Part shown: positions 50,744 through 59,226 of the stretch, piece by piece
Position numbering within the stretch: the stretch's first letter is position 1
Layout: every line of letters begins with the position of its first letter
Assembly: GCF_026342735.1 (NCBI RefSeq)
Contig: NZ_JAPEMM010000001.1
Span: forward strand, 1,240,001-1,304,000
Direction: 5' to 3'
Source of the DNA: Streptomyces sp. NBC_00193
GTDB taxonomy: Bacteria > Actinomycetota > Actinomycetes > Streptomycetales > Streptomycetaceae
DNA: 64,000 nt
Program-made: the position numbers and the translations under genes
Notes under the pieces: model-generated
What the model was told of the DNA's origin: nothing
Seen by the model: the letters and a program-made list of their open reading frames with translations, nothing else
Database searches by the model: none

Positions 50744-51709
50744 ATGCGTGCACTCCTCGTGGCCAACCCAGCAGCGACGACCACCAGTGCGCGCACGCGC
50801 GACGTCCTGACCCACGCGCTCGCCAGCGAGATGAAGCTGGAGGCGGTCACCACCGAATACCGCGGCCACGCCCGGGACCTGGGCCGCAGGGCGGCCGAGA
50901 CCGGCATGGACCTCGTGGTGGCCCTGGGCGGTGACGGCACCGTCAACGAAGTGGTCAACGGACTGCTGCACGAGGGACCCGACCCGGACCGGCTGCCCGG
51001 ACTCGCGGTGGTCCCCGGCGGCTCCACCAATGTCTTCGCCCGCGCACTCGGCCTGCCCAACGACGCGGTCGAGGCGACCGGCGCGCTGCTGGACGCACTG
51101 CGGGAGCGGCGCGAACGAACGGTCGGCCTGGGCCTCGCCGCCGGCACCCCGGGCACGGAGGACGAGTCGGTTCCGGCGCGCTGGTTCACCTTCTGCGCGG
51201 GCTTCGGCTTCGACGCGGGCGTGGTGGGCCGGGTCGAACAGCAGCGGGAACGGGGCAAGCGTTCGACCCATGCCCTGTACGTGCGACAGCTGATGCGCCA
51301 GTTCTGGGAAGAGCCCAACCGCCGGCACGGCACGGTGACCCTGGAACGGCCCGGCGCGGATCCGGTGACGGACCTGGTGCTGTCGATAGTGTGCAACACG
51401 TCACCCTGGACATACCTGGGCAACCGACCGCTTTACGCCTCCCCGGAGGCATCGTTCGATACTGCGCTTGACGTATTGGCACTGGACCGTTTGTCAACTC
51501 CGGCGGTCGCCCGCTACGCGACACAGCTCCTGACCTCGACTCCTGAGCGCGGTCCGCACGGCAAGCACGCGGTGTCTCTGCACGATCTGACGGACTTCAC
51601 CTTGCATTCGAAGGTGCCGCTTCCGTTCCAGATGGACGGAGACCACCTCGGGCTGCGCACCAGCGTTCGGTTCACAGGCGTACGCCGTGCACTGCGTGTG
51701 ATTGTGTGA
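50744..51709 (+). CDS. Diacylglycerol/lipid kinase (YegS/DgkB family)
   Basis: 321 residues with the DAGK catalytic pattern 'MDLVVALGGDGTVNEVVNGL' (GGDGT ATP site), 'LPGLAVVPGGSTNVFARALGLP' and a C-terminal lipid-binding beta domain ('FGFDAGVVGRVE...'). Phosphorylates diacylglycerol or a related lipid at the membrane. ATG 50744 has no SD; TAGGCT ends seven bases upstream, so it is probably leaderless. Confidence 0.93.
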   Translation: MRALLVANPAATTTSARTRDVLTHALASEMKLEAVTTEYRGHARDLGRRAAETGMDLVVALGGDGTVNEVVNGLLHEGPDPDRLPGLAVVPGGSTNVFARALGLPNDAVEATGALLDALRERRERTVGLGLAAGTPGTEDESVPARWFTFCAGFGFDAGVVGRVEQQRERGKRSTHALYVRQLMRQFWEEPNRRHGTVTLERPGADPVTDLVLSIVCNTSPWTYLGNRPLYASPEASFDTALDVLALDRLSTPAVARYATQLLTSTPERGPHGKHAVSLHDLTDFTLHSKVPLPFQMDGDHLGLRTSVRFTGVRRALRVIV

Positions 51710-51736
51710 GTGGAAGGGCCGAAAGTCCTTCCACTC
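51708..51736 (+). terminator. Terminator of the lipid kinase gene
   Basis: Perfect 10-bp stem (51708-51717, 51727-51736) overlapping the stop codon region, nine-base loop. Confidence 0.85.
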
Positions 51737-52041
51737 GAACGTTTACACGCCGGTCCACCCCTAGGAAGTAGGGCTGTGACCTAGTAGACACCGACGAATC
51801 AAAAAAAACTTTCCGGAAGGGGTTGTATCCCCGTCCGAGGTTTGCGAATCTCTACATGGCGATCGGGACAGCCCGCAGAACCCGGCACCCACACAGACCG
51901 CCAGAACCCCTCCACGAATCTCCGGCAGCCCAGGGCGAGTTTTTCCCCAAACTGGGCGGTCTCCCTTCCCTCACGAAGGGATTCGTGAAAGCGTTCACAT
52001 TCACAAGCAACCTGCCCGCAATACAAGGAGATGGAGCAGCC
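51737..52041 (+). other. Long leader / promoter region of wblE
   Basis: About 305 bp without a gene, AT-richer than average, with an A8 tract (51801-51808). It must hold the wblE promoter. A 70-codon frame in phase with wblE has poor codon bias and no SD. The regulatory dyads near its 3' end are listed separately. Confidence 0.6.
51971..51998 (+). promoter_or_regulatory. Overlapping dyads upstream of wblE (CRP-like)
   Basis: TCACGAA-N4-TTCGTGA (51971-51988) overlaps GTGAA-N4-TTCAC (51985-51998), 44-71 bp before the ATG. The second resembles an actinobacterial CRP site (GTG-N8-CAC). The M. tuberculosis orthologue whiB1 is CRP-controlled. Confidence 0.5.
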
Positions 52042-52299
52042 ATGGACTGGCGTCACAACGCCGTTTGCCGCGAGGAAGACCCGGAACTCTTCTTCCCCAT
52101 CGGCAACACCGGTCCTGCGCTGCTGCAGATCGAGGAAGCCAAGGCCGTCTGCCGCCGTTGCCCCGTCATGGAGCAGTGCCTGCAGTGGGCGCTCGAGTCC
52201 GGTCAGGACTCCGGTGTCTGGGGCGGTCTCAGCGAGGACGAGCGCCGCGCAATGAAGCGCCGCGCCGCTCGCAATCGGGCGCGCAACGCAACCGCCTGA
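52042..52299 (+). CDS. wblE: WhiB-like Fe-S transcription factor WblE (WhiB1 orthologue)
   Basis: 85 residues with four Fe-S Cys in the Wbl pattern: Cys9 ('HNAVCREEDPELFF'), then 'AVCRRCPVMEQC', followed by the turn 'GVWGG' and basic tail 'RRAMKRRAARNRARN'. [4Fe-4S] protein that binds the primary sigma factor and responds to NO in the mycobacterial orthologue. AAGGAG precedes the ATG. A near-perfect terminator follows. Confidence 0.96.
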   Translation: MDWRHNAVCREEDPELFFPIGNTGPALLQIEEAKAVCRRCPVMEQCLQWALESGQDSGVWGGLSEDERRAMKRRAARNRARNATA

Positions 52300-52364
52300 C
52301 ATCGACTTTCGAGCCTCGAGCCGCAGCGCGTAGTACCCATATAAGCGCTCAGCAACGTGCTCTT

Positions 52365-52399
52365 GAACCCCGTACCGAAAACCATTCGGTACGGGGTTC
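52365..52399. terminator. Terminator between wblE and the PdtaS-like kinase gene
   Basis: 14-bp perfect stem (52365-52378 and 52386-52399), seven-base loop, between convergent genes. Confidence 0.9.
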
Positions 52400-52459
52400 A
52401 GTGCTGTCCGGAGCCTGTGAGCAGCCCATGACGTCACCCTGAGTGACGGGCACGCTGCG

Positions 52460-53929
52460 CTACTTCTGCGGGCTGGCCGGTATGTCGAGGACGACCTTGG
52501 TGCCGCGCGGCTCGGACGCGACCATGTCGAAGGTGCCGCCGAGCTCGCCCTCCACCAGGGTCCGCACGATCTGCAGCCCGAGGTTGCCGGCCCGCTGGGG
52601 GTCGAACCCCTCGGGCAGACCGCAGCCGTCGTCGACCACCGAGATCAGCAGCCGGGCATCGTCGCGGCCGCTGCCCGAGCGGGCCGCGGACACCTCCACG
52701 GTGCCGCCCTCCCCCTGGGTGAAGGCGTGCTCCAGGGCGTTCTGGAGGATCTCCGTCAGCACCATCGACAGCGGGGTGGCGACCTCCGCGTCCAGGATTC
52801 CGAAGCGGCCGGTGCGCCGGCAGGCGACCTTGCCCGGGGAGATCTCGGAGACCATCGCGATCACGCGGTCGGCGATCTCGTCGAACTCGACCCGCTCGTC
52901 CAGGTTCTGAGAGAGCGTCTCGTGCACGATCGCGATCGAACCGACGCGGCGGACGGCTTCGTTCAGCGCCTCGCGCCCCTGCGGCGAATCCATGCGGCGG
53001 GCCTGCAGGCGCAAGAGCGCGGCCACCGTCTGGAGGTTGTTCTTGACCCGGTGGTGGATCTCCCGGATGGTCGCGTCCTTGGTGATCAATTCACGTTCGC
53101 GACGGCGCAGTTCCGTGACGTCGCGGCACAGGACGAGCGAGCCGATCCGGGTGCCCTTGGGCTTGAGCGGGATGGCCCGCAGCTGGATGACCCCGCCGCT
53201 GCCCTCGGCCTCGGTCTCGCGCGGGGCCCAGCCGCTCGCGAGTTTGACCAGGGCCTCGTCCACCGGGCCGCGGGAGGGAGCGAGTTCGGAGGTGATGGTG
53301 CCCAGGTGCTGGCCGACCAGGTCGGAGGCGAGCCCGAGCCGGTGGTAGGCGGAGAGCGCGTTCGGGGACGCGTACGTCACCACGCCCTCGGCGTCGAGCC
53401 GGATCAGGCCGTCGCCGACGCGCGGGGAGGCGTCCATGTCGACCTGCTGGCCGGGGAACGGGAAGGAGCCCGCCGCGATCATCTGGGCCAGGTCGGAGGC
53501 GGACTGGAGGTAGGTGAGCTCCAGCCGGCTGGGTGTACGCACAGTGAGCAGGTTGGTATTGCGTGCGATCACGCCGAGGACCCGGCCCTCGCGGCGCACG
53601 GGGATCGACTCGACGCGGACCGGCACCTCCTCGCGCCACTCCGGGTCCCCCTCGCGCACGATGCGGCCCTCGTCGAGCGCGGCGTCGAGCAGCGGGCGCC
53701 GGCCGCGCGGGACCAGGTGGCCGACCATGTCGTCCTGGTACGAGGTGGGGCCGGTGTTCGGGCGCATCTGCGCGACCGAGACGTACCGGCTGCCGTCGAG
53801 CGTGGGGACCCACAGCACGAGGTCGGCGAAGGAGAGGTCGGAGAGCAGCTGCCACTCCGAGACCAGCAGATGGAGCCACTCCAGGTCGGTTTCACTGAGA
53901 GCGGTGTGCTGGCGTACGAGGTCGTTCAT
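52460..53929 (-). CDS. PdtaS-like cytoplasmic sensor histidine kinase
   Basis: 489 residues without TM. N-terminal GAF-type domain ('LSETDLEWLHLLVSEWQLLSDLSFADLVLWVPT'), PAS domain (about 180-280), HisKA_2 dimerisation box 'IREIHHRVKNNLQTVAALLRLQARRM' and HATPase_c ('LTEILQNALEHAF', 'VVDDGCGLP', 'AGNLGLQIVRTLVEGELGG'). This is the PdtaS group that signals to an ANTAR-domain RNA-binding regulator encoded elsewhere. ATG 53929 chosen; GTG 53938 would add three residues. Confidence 0.93.
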   Translation of the reverse strand: MNDLVRQHTALSETDLEWLHLLVSEWQLLSDLSFADLVLWVPTLDGSRYVSVAQMRPNTGPTSYQDDMVGHLVPRGRRPLLDAALDEGRIVREGDPEWREEVPVRVESIPVRREGRVLGVIARNTNLLTVRTPSRLELTYLQSASDLAQMIAAGSFPFPGQQVDMDASPRVGDGLIRLDAEGVVTYASPNALSAYHRLGLASDLVGQHLGTITSELAPSRGPVDEALVKLASGWAPRETEAEGSGGVIQLRAIPLKPKGTRIGSLVLCRDVTELRRRERELITKDATIREIHHRVKNNLQTVAALLRLQARRMDSPQGREALNEAVRRVGSIAIVHETLSQNLDERVEFDEIADRVIAMVSEISPGKVACRRTGRFGILDAEVATPLSMVLTEILQNALEHAFTQGEGGTVEVSAARSGSGRDDARLLISVVDDGCGLPEGFDPQRAGNLGLQIVRTLVEGELGGTFDMVASEPRGTKVVLDIPASPQK

Positions 53930-54325
53930 GGAGGGCACCCGGCGAGCGTACCCCGGGTACGGGCCATGACTTTCCTCAGCGCGATACTCCGGAGTATCCA
54001 GGAGACCCCGCTTCCGCGTAGGGTTGGAGGAAGTGACGGTAATCAGGGTTCCGTCATTGGATGGACAGAACAGATTGGTCTAGTCCACAATTGCATCAGG
54101 CTTCCGCCCTCCCCGCACAGGAGGACGGATCGAGGTAAGCCGCGCGATCTGCCCTGACCGCGCGTTCACCTCCCACCGGCTGTCGGGCACCGCACACCCG
54201 TCGGCCGTAAGTACTCCGGGCTACGGTGCCGGGCGGGCTGAGGGTCCCGTTCGGCACCGTGGCCCAGAGGAATCGGGCCCAGAGGAATCGGGCCCCGGGT
54301 GACGTGACCCCGATACGCCAGGCCC
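53930..54325. other. Intergenic region with an orphan DasR box
   Basis: About 395 bp without a gene I can support. It holds the promoter of the leftward kinase gene, a perfect-looking dre (54074-54089), an AGGAGG at about 54120 followed by no usable start codon, and two tandem 15-bp units (54265-54279, 54280-54294) near the 3' end of the TetR gene. Confidence 0.6.
54074..54089. promoter_or_regulatory. Orphan dre (DasR-responsive element)
   Basis: ATTGGTCTAGTCCACA: same core as the boxes before nagB and dasA. It lies 145 bp upstream of the PdtaS-like kinase start and is followed rightwards by no gene on the plus strand. Confidence 0.7.
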
Positions 54326-54919
54326 CTACTGCGGCCAGGCCCCCATGGCCAGCTCCGCCACCGCCTCCAGTTCCTCCCGGCCCGCGCCGTCGCGCGACTG
54401 CTGGGACATCCCCTGCAGCACCGCCCCCGCGTAGCGCGCCAGTGCCCACGTGTCCGTGCCGGCCGGCAGGACTCCCGCGGCGACATCGGCCCGGATGCGG
54501 CTCTCGAACGCCACCAGGTTGGCCTCGCGCCGCATGCGCAGCGCCTCCGCGACCTCGTCCGAGGTGGTGTTGACCGCCGCGCTGATCACCATGCAGCCCG
54601 GCGGGTGGGCGGGGTCGGTGTAGACCTCCGCCGCCTCGTGCAGGACGCGCCCCACCGCCGCGCGGGCGGTGGGCTCCTCGGCGAGGGCCACGGCCGCGAA
54701 GTCCCCGTAGCGGCCGCCGTAGACCACCACGACCTCGTCGAAGAGCTTGCGCTTGTCGCCGAAGGCCGCGTAGAGGCTCGGGGCACTGATCCCGAGCGAG
54801 GCGGTCAGGTCGGAGATCGACGTCGCCTCGTAGCCGCGCTCCCAGAAGGCGAACATCGCCTTGCCGAGGGCCTCGTCGCGGTCGAAGGAGCGGGGCCTGC
54901 CACGTTGTCCGGTCACCAT
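54326..54919 (-). CDS. TetR-family regulator next to an SDR gene
   Basis: 197 residues. HTH 'RGRPRSFDRDEALGKAMFAFWERGYEATSISDLTASLGISAPSLYAAFGDKRKLFDEVV', then helical domain with 'GCMVISAAVNTTSDEV' typical of the YxaF/LmrA-like group. Divergent from the SDR gene; the 78-bp gap has the palindrome TAGCG-gg-CGCTA, so it probably represses both. ATG 54919. Confidence 0.93.
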   Translation of the reverse strand: MVTGQRGRPRSFDRDEALGKAMFAFWERGYEATSISDLTASLGISAPSLYAAFGDKRKLFDEVVVVYGGRYGDFAAVALAEEPTARAAVGRVLHEAAEVYTDPAHPPGCMVISAAVNTTSDEVAEALRMRREANLVAFESRIRADVAAGVLPAGTDTWALARYAGAVLQGMSQQSRDGAGREELEAVAELAMGAWPQ

Positions 54920-54931
54920 GAACCCATTCTA

Positions 54932-54943
54932 TAGCGGGCGCTA
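54932..54943. promoter_or_regulatory. Palindrome between TetR and SDR genes
   Basis: TAGCGggCGCTA, perfect; a half-copy TGTAGCG follows at about 54967. Likely TetR operator covering both promoters. Confidence 0.55.
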
Positions 54944-54997
54944 CGAAATCTGATACGGTCCTTTCTGTAGCGACCATTACCGAAAGGGGGACGCGCC

Positions 54998-55768
54998 ATG
55001 GGCGTGCTCAAGGGAAAGACGGCACTGGTCACGGGCGGCAGCCGGGGCATCGGGCGGGCCATCGCGGAGCGCCTCGCCCGCGACGGGGCGCTGGTCGCGG
55101 TGGCCTACGGGCACAACGAGGCGGCCGCCGAGGAGACCGTGGGTGCCATCGAGGCGGCCGGGGGCCGCGCCTTCGCGGTCGGGGCCGAGCTCGGCGTCCC
55201 GGGCGGCGCGGAGGCCCTCTGGGCGGCGTACGCGGCCCATCCACTGGCAGCCGAGGGGGACGGCGGCGTCGACGTGCTGGTGAACAACGCGGGCACCGCC
55301 ACCTTCGCCGGCATCGGCTCCACCGACGAGGAGACGTACGACCGGGTGCACGCGCTCAACGCGAAGGCGCCGTTCTTCGTGATCCAGCACGGCCTGGAGC
55401 GGCTGCGGGACGGCGGCCGGATCGTGAACGTGACCGGCACCCCGGACATCGCCCTGCCCGCGATCCTCGCCACGGTCATGGCCAAGGGCGCCGTGAACGC
55501 GCTGACGGTCTCGCTGGCCGCCGAGCTCGCGCCGCGGAACATCACGGTGAACTCGGTGGGTCCCGGGATCGTGGAGACCGATCTGAACGCCGCCTGGCTC
55601 GCGGACCCGGCGGCCCGCGCGCACGCCGCCTCCCGCTCCGTCTTCGACCGGCTCGGCACCCCGCAGGAGGTCGCGGACGTGGTCGCCTTCCTCGCCTCCC
55701 CGGACTCCCGCTGGGTCACGGGCCAGCACCTCGCCGTGACGGGCGGGCTCCAGCTCTCACTGCTCTAG
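54998..55768 (+). CDS. SDR-fold protein lacking the usual catalytic Ser and Tyr
   Basis: 256 residues, classical SDR Rossmann fold: 'KTALVTGGSRGIGRAIAERLARDG' (NAD(P) site), 'DVLVNNAGTATF', 'NITVNSVGPGIVETDLN'. The catalytic region reads 'GRIVNVTGTPDIALPAILATVMAKGAVNAL': Thr159 replaces the Tyr of YxxxK (Lys163 is kept) and the Ser position is in 'VTG'. So oxidoreductase activity is doubtful. ATG 54998 with AAGGGGG upstream. Controlled by the divergent TetR (inferred). Confidence 0.88.
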   Translation: MGVLKGKTALVTGGSRGIGRAIAERLARDGALVAVAYGHNEAAAEETVGAIEAAGGRAFAVGAELGVPGGAEALWAAYAAHPLAAEGDGGVDVLVNNAGTATFAGIGSTDEETYDRVHALNAKAPFFVIQHGLERLRDGGRIVNVTGTPDIALPAILATVMAKGAVNALTVSLAAELAPRNITVNSVGPGIVETDLNAAWLADPAARAHAASRSVFDRLGTPQEVADVVAFLASPDSRWVTGQHLAVTGGLQLSLL

Positions 55769-55879
55769 GGGGGCGGCTTCCGGGCCGGACGGGGCCCCGG
55801 CCCGGGAGGCCGGAGCGGCGGATCCGGCCCACCATGGAGTGTGCGCGAAGACCCGACAACGGGGCATCGCCTCTGCTAG

Positions 55880-55895
55880 ATTGGTCTATACCACA
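55880..55895 (+). promoter_or_regulatory. dre (DasR box) of nagB
   Basis: ATTGGTCTATACCACA, matching the DasR consensus [A/T]CTGGTCTAGACCA[C/G]T at most positions; 31 bp before the nagB start. Confidence 0.85.
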
Positions 55896-55925
55896 ATCGT
55901 CATACTCCAGATCGGCAGGCCCCGC

Positions 55926-56711
55926 GTGGAAGTTGTCATCGTCCCGGACGCCAAGGCAGGCGGCGAGCTCATCGCGGAGGCCATGGCCGCCCTGGTCCGC
56001 CGCAAGCCCGACGCCCTGCTCGGCGTGGCGACCGGCTCTACCCCGCTGCCCATCTACGAGGCGCTCGCCGCCAAGGTCAAGGCCGGACTCGTCGACGCCT
56101 CCAAGGCCCGCGTCTGCCAGCTCGACGAGTACGTCGGCCTGCCGGCCGGGCACCCGGAGTCCTACCGCGCCGTCGTCCTGCGCGAGGTCGTGGAGCCGCT
56201 GGGCCTGTCCGAGGCCTCCTTCATGGGCCCGGACGGCTCGGCCGAGGACATCGTCGGCGCCTGCGACGCCTACGACCGCGCCCTCGCCGCGGCCGGCGGC
56301 GTGGACCTCCAGCTCCTCGGCATCGGCACGGACGGGCACATCGGCTTCAACGAGCCCTGCTCCTCGCTCGCCTCCCGCACCCGCATCAAGACGCTGACGG
56401 AGCAGACCCGCGTGGACAACGCGCGCTTCTTCGACAACGACATAGAGCAGGTGCCCCACCACGTCATCACCCAGGGCATCGGCACCATCCTCGACGCCCG
56501 CCACCTGGTCCTGCTGGCCACCGGCGAGGGCAAGGCGGAGGCCGTCGCGCAGACCGTCGAGGGCCCGCTGTCCGCCCTCGTACCGGCCTCCGCGCTCCAG
56601 CTGCACCGCCACGCCACGGTGATCGTGGACGAGGCCGCCGCCTCCAAGCTGAAGCTGGCGGACTACTTCCGGCACACGTTTGCCAACAAGCCCGCTTGGC
56701 AGGGGCTGTAG
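55926..56711 (+). CDS. nagB: Glucosamine-6-phosphate deaminase
   Basis: 261 residues. 'VVIVPDAKAGGELIAEAMAALV', 'LGVATGSTPLPIYEAL', 'CQLDEYVGLPAGHPESYRAVV' (catalytic Asp), 'QLLGIGTDGHIGFNEPCSSLASRTRI' (His of the active site). It converts glucosamine-6-phosphate to fructose-6-phosphate and ammonia, the last step of GlcNAc catabolism. GTG 55926. DasR box directly upstream. Confidence 0.97.
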   Translation: MEVVIVPDAKAGGELIAEAMAALVRRKPDALLGVATGSTPLPIYEALAAKVKAGLVDASKARVCQLDEYVGLPAGHPESYRAVVLREVVEPLGLSEASFMGPDGSAEDIVGACDAYDRALAAAGGVDLQLLGIGTDGHIGFNEPCSSLASRTRIKTLTEQTRVDNARFFDNDIEQVPHHVITQGIGTILDARHLVLLATGEGKAEAVAQTVEGPLSALVPASALQLHRHATVIVDEAAASKLKLADYFRHTFANKPAWQGL

Positions 56712-56728
56712 GCCGCACCGTCACACGC

Positions 56729-56768
56729 CGAAGGGCCGGGCCCCCCCGTCGGGGTGCCCGGCCCTTCG
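56729..56768 (+). terminator. Terminator of nagB
   Basis: 13-bp perfect stem CGAAGGGCCGGGC / GCCCGGCCCTTCG with a 14-base loop, 17 bp after the stop. Confidence 0.9.
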
Positions 56769-56789
56769 CTTCGTGCGCTCCGGCCCAGT

Positions 56790-56816
56790 GGCGGGGCTGG
56801 ATTTTCCAGCCCCGCC
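56790..56816. repeat. Short hairpin, core of repeat module B
   Basis: GGCGGGGCTGGA-ttt-TCCAGCCCCGCC, perfect 12-bp stem; equals the inner part of the module B hairpin at 14384-14426. It is probably also the terminator of the leftward das operon, which ends at 56833. Confidence 0.8.
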
Positions 56817-56832
56817 GGCCCGCAGGGGCGCG

Positions 56833-58323
56833 CTACACCCCGGCGATGATCTCGGCCGCAGCCCTACCGCAGACCCGCGCGGCGCCGTGCGTCGCGATGT
56901 GCAGCGCGCCGCGCGGCTCCGCCTGCGGGACGCCCATCTCGACCACGATCGTCTCCGGCCGGGCCGCGACGAGCGCGTCCAGGGCCTCGGTCATCCACGG
57001 GTGCCGGTGCGCGTCGCGGACCACCGCGACGACGATGCGGTTCCCCGCGGCGGCCAGCACGTCGGCGGCCGTCGACCCCTCCGGGTAGACGCCCGAGTCG
57101 GTGCCCGGGACCAGCGCGGACACCTCGCCGGCCACCCCCCACGGGGTCTCGTCGCCGACCGCGAAGTTCGCCACCGGGGTGAGCGTGGCGATGTACGGGG
57201 CGTTCACCGGGGCAGCCGCCTTGGGCGAACCCGTGACGACCACCGCGCGGCGGGCCGCCGCCAGTCCGATGCCGGGCGCGCTGCTCCCCTCCGGCCGCGC
57301 GCCCATGCGGACCCGGCGGGTCCACTCCGCCAGCGAACGGACCCGGGCGGCGGCCTCGGCGAGGCGGTCCTCCGGGAGCGAGCCCTCCCGCACGGCCGCG
57401 ACCAGCGCGTCGCGCAGCCTCAGCACGGTGCCCTCGTCGGCGAGCCCGCCGCCGACGCAGATGGCGTCGGCGCCGGCCGCGATGGCCAGCACCGAGCCGC
57501 GCTCGATGCCGTACGTCCCGGCGATGGCCTTCATCTCCATGCCGTCGGTGACGATGAGGCCCTCGTAGCCGAGCTCCTTGCGCAGCAGACCGGTCAGGAT
57601 CTGCGGGCTGAGCGTGGCCGGGCGGGTCGGGTCCAGGGCCGGCACCAGGATGTGGGCGCTCATGACGGCCTTGGTGCCGGCCTCGATGGCGGCCCGGAAC
57701 GGTACGAGTTCCCGCGCGGCCAGGGTTTCGAGGTCCACGTCGATGCGCGGCAGCGCGTGGTGCGAGTCGACGTTGGTGTCGCCGTGGCCCGGGAAGTGCT
57801 TGGTACAGGCGGCGACGCCGGCGGCCTGGAGGCCTTCGACGTACGCGGCGGTGTGCCGGGCGGTGAGGTGGGTGTCGGCGCCGAAGGACCGTACGCCGAT
57901 GACCGGGTTGTCCGGGTTGGAGTTGACGTCGGCGGACGGGGCCCAGTTGAGGTTGACCCCGCACTCGGCGAGCCGGCGGCCCAGCTCGCGGGCGACGTCG
58001 CGGGTCAGGTCCACGTCGTCCACGGCGCCGAGGGCCAGGTTGCCCGGGAAGGAGGATCCGCCCCGGACCTCCAGGCGGGTGACGTCGCCGCCCTCCTCGT
58101 CGATGGCGACGAGGACGTCGTCCCGCTCGGTACGCAGCTGCGCGGTCAGCGCGGCGAGCTGCTCGGGCGAGGTGATGTTGCGGCCGAAGAGGCCGACGGC
58201 GGTGAGGCCTTCGGCGACCTGCCGGAGCAGCCAGGCGGGGGCGGTGGTGCCCTCGAAGCCGGGCTGGAGGACCGCCAGGGCGTCCCGGGTCAACGTATCC
58301 GTGCGGTGCGCAAGGACAGTCAT
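56833..58323 (-). CDS. dasD: GH3 beta-N-acetylglucosaminidase
   Basis: 496 residues, no signal peptide, so cytoplasmic. NagZ-type GH3: 'VLVAIDEEGGDVTRLEVRGGSSFPGN', 'ACTKHFPGHGDTNVDSHHALP' (KHFPGHG with catalytic His-Asp), nucleophile Asp in 'LIVTDGMEM'. It hydrolyses imported chitobiose to GlcNAc. It starts six bases after dasC, so it is the last gene of the dasABCD operon. The S. coelicolor dasD product is a beta-N-acetylglucosaminidase. Confidence 0.92.
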   Translation of the reverse strand: MTVLAHRTDTLTRDALAVLQPGFEGTTAPAWLLRQVAEGLTAVGLFGRNITSPEQLAALTAQLRTERDDVLVAIDEEGGDVTRLEVRGGSSFPGNLALGAVDDVDLTRDVARELGRRLAECGVNLNWAPSADVNSNPDNPVIGVRSFGADTHLTARHTAAYVEGLQAAGVAACTKHFPGHGDTNVDSHHALPRIDVDLETLAARELVPFRAAIEAGTKAVMSAHILVPALDPTRPATLSPQILTGLLRKELGYEGLIVTDGMEMKAIAGTYGIERGSVLAIAAGADAICVGGGLADEGTVLRLRDALVAAVREGSLPEDRLAEAAARVRSLAEWTRRVRMGARPEGSSAPGIGLAAARRAVVVTGSPKAAAPVNAPYIATLTPVANFAVGDETPWGVAGEVSALVPGTDSGVYPEGSTAADVLAAAGNRIVVAVVRDAHRHPWMTEALDALVAARPETIVVEMGVPQAEPRGALHIATHGAARVCGRAAAEIIAGV

Positions 58324-58329
58324 GGGCCG

Positions 58330-59226
58330 TTATCCCTTCACGGCGCCGGCGGTCATGCCGCCGACGGCCTTGCGCTGGAGGAAGACGAAGATGAGCAGCA
58401 CCGGGACCGCGAAGAGCGAGGAAGCGGCCATGGTGGCGCCCCAGTCGTTGCCGAAGGCGGTCTGGAACTGGGTCAGCCACAGCGGCAGGGTCTGCGCGGT
58501 CTTGTCCTTGTTCAGGATCAGGACCATCGCGAACTCGTTCCAGGCCGTGATGAAGCCGAAGAGCGAGGTGGACATCAGGCCGGGGGCCAGCAGCGGGAAG
58601 ATCACCTTGCGGAAGGCCTGGCCGCGGGTGCAGCCGTCGATCTGGGCGGCCTCCTCCAGCGTCACCGGGACCGCGGCGATGAAGCCGCGCAGGGTCCAGA
58701 TGGTGAAGGGGAGGACCATCACGAAGTAGATCGCGGTGAGCAGCGGGAGGCTGTTCAGCATCTCGGAGTCGCGGGCGATCATGTACATCGCGATGACCAT
58801 GACCTCCCAGGGCGCCATCTGGGCCATCATCACCGCGAGGACCAGGCCCTTGCGGCCCTTGAACTTCATGCGGGCGATGGCGAAGCTCGCGGCGAGGGCC
58901 ACGAGCAGGGCCAGGCCGACGGCGCCGACGGTGACGATGAAGCTGTTCGTGACGTAGGTCCAGAACAGGTCGACGCCGGTGGCCTTGGTGAAGTTCTCCG
59001 TCGTCGGGGTGAAGACGAAGACGGGGTCCTTGGAGAGGATCTCGCTGGACGGCTTCAGGGCCGAGGAGAACATCCAGTAGACCGGGAAGACGAAGAGGAC
59101 GGCCAGCAGCAGGGCGCCGGCGTTCTTGGCGACCGCTGCGGGACGGATCGGCCGGCGGTTGCGCAGCTGCTGGGGCTTCGCGGACGGCGCGGACGGCGCG
59201 GGCTTCGGGGCGGTGGTGGTGCTCAC
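58330..59226 (-). CDS. dasC: Chitobiose ABC transporter permease DasC
   Basis: 298 residues, six TM helices, MalG-type permease with EAA loop 'EEAAQIDGCTRGQAFRKVIFPLLAPGLMS'. GTG 59226 overlaps the dasB stop (GTGA). Assembles with DasB and the shared ATPase MsiK (encoded elsewhere). Confidence 0.94.
   Translation of the reverse strand: MSTTTAPKPAPSAPSAKPQQLRNRRPIRPAAVAKNAGALLLAVLFVFPVYWMFSSALKPSSEILSKDPVFVFTPTTENFTKATGVDLFWTYVTNSFIVTVGAVGLALLVALAASFAIARMKFKGRKGLVLAVMMAQMAPWEVMVIAMYMIARDSEMLNSLPLLTAIYFVMVLPFTIWTLRGFIAAVPVTLEEAAQIDGCTRGQAFRKVIFPLLAPGLMSTSLFGFITAWNEFAMVLILNKDKTAQTLPLWLTQFQTAFGNDWGATMAASSLFAVPVLLIFVFLQRKAVGGMTAGAVKG

Noticed and set aside
54265..54294. Two tandem 15-bp units near the 3' end of the TetR gene
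   Set aside because: Only two copies, no dyad and no neighbour that would use them; probably a slippage duplication.
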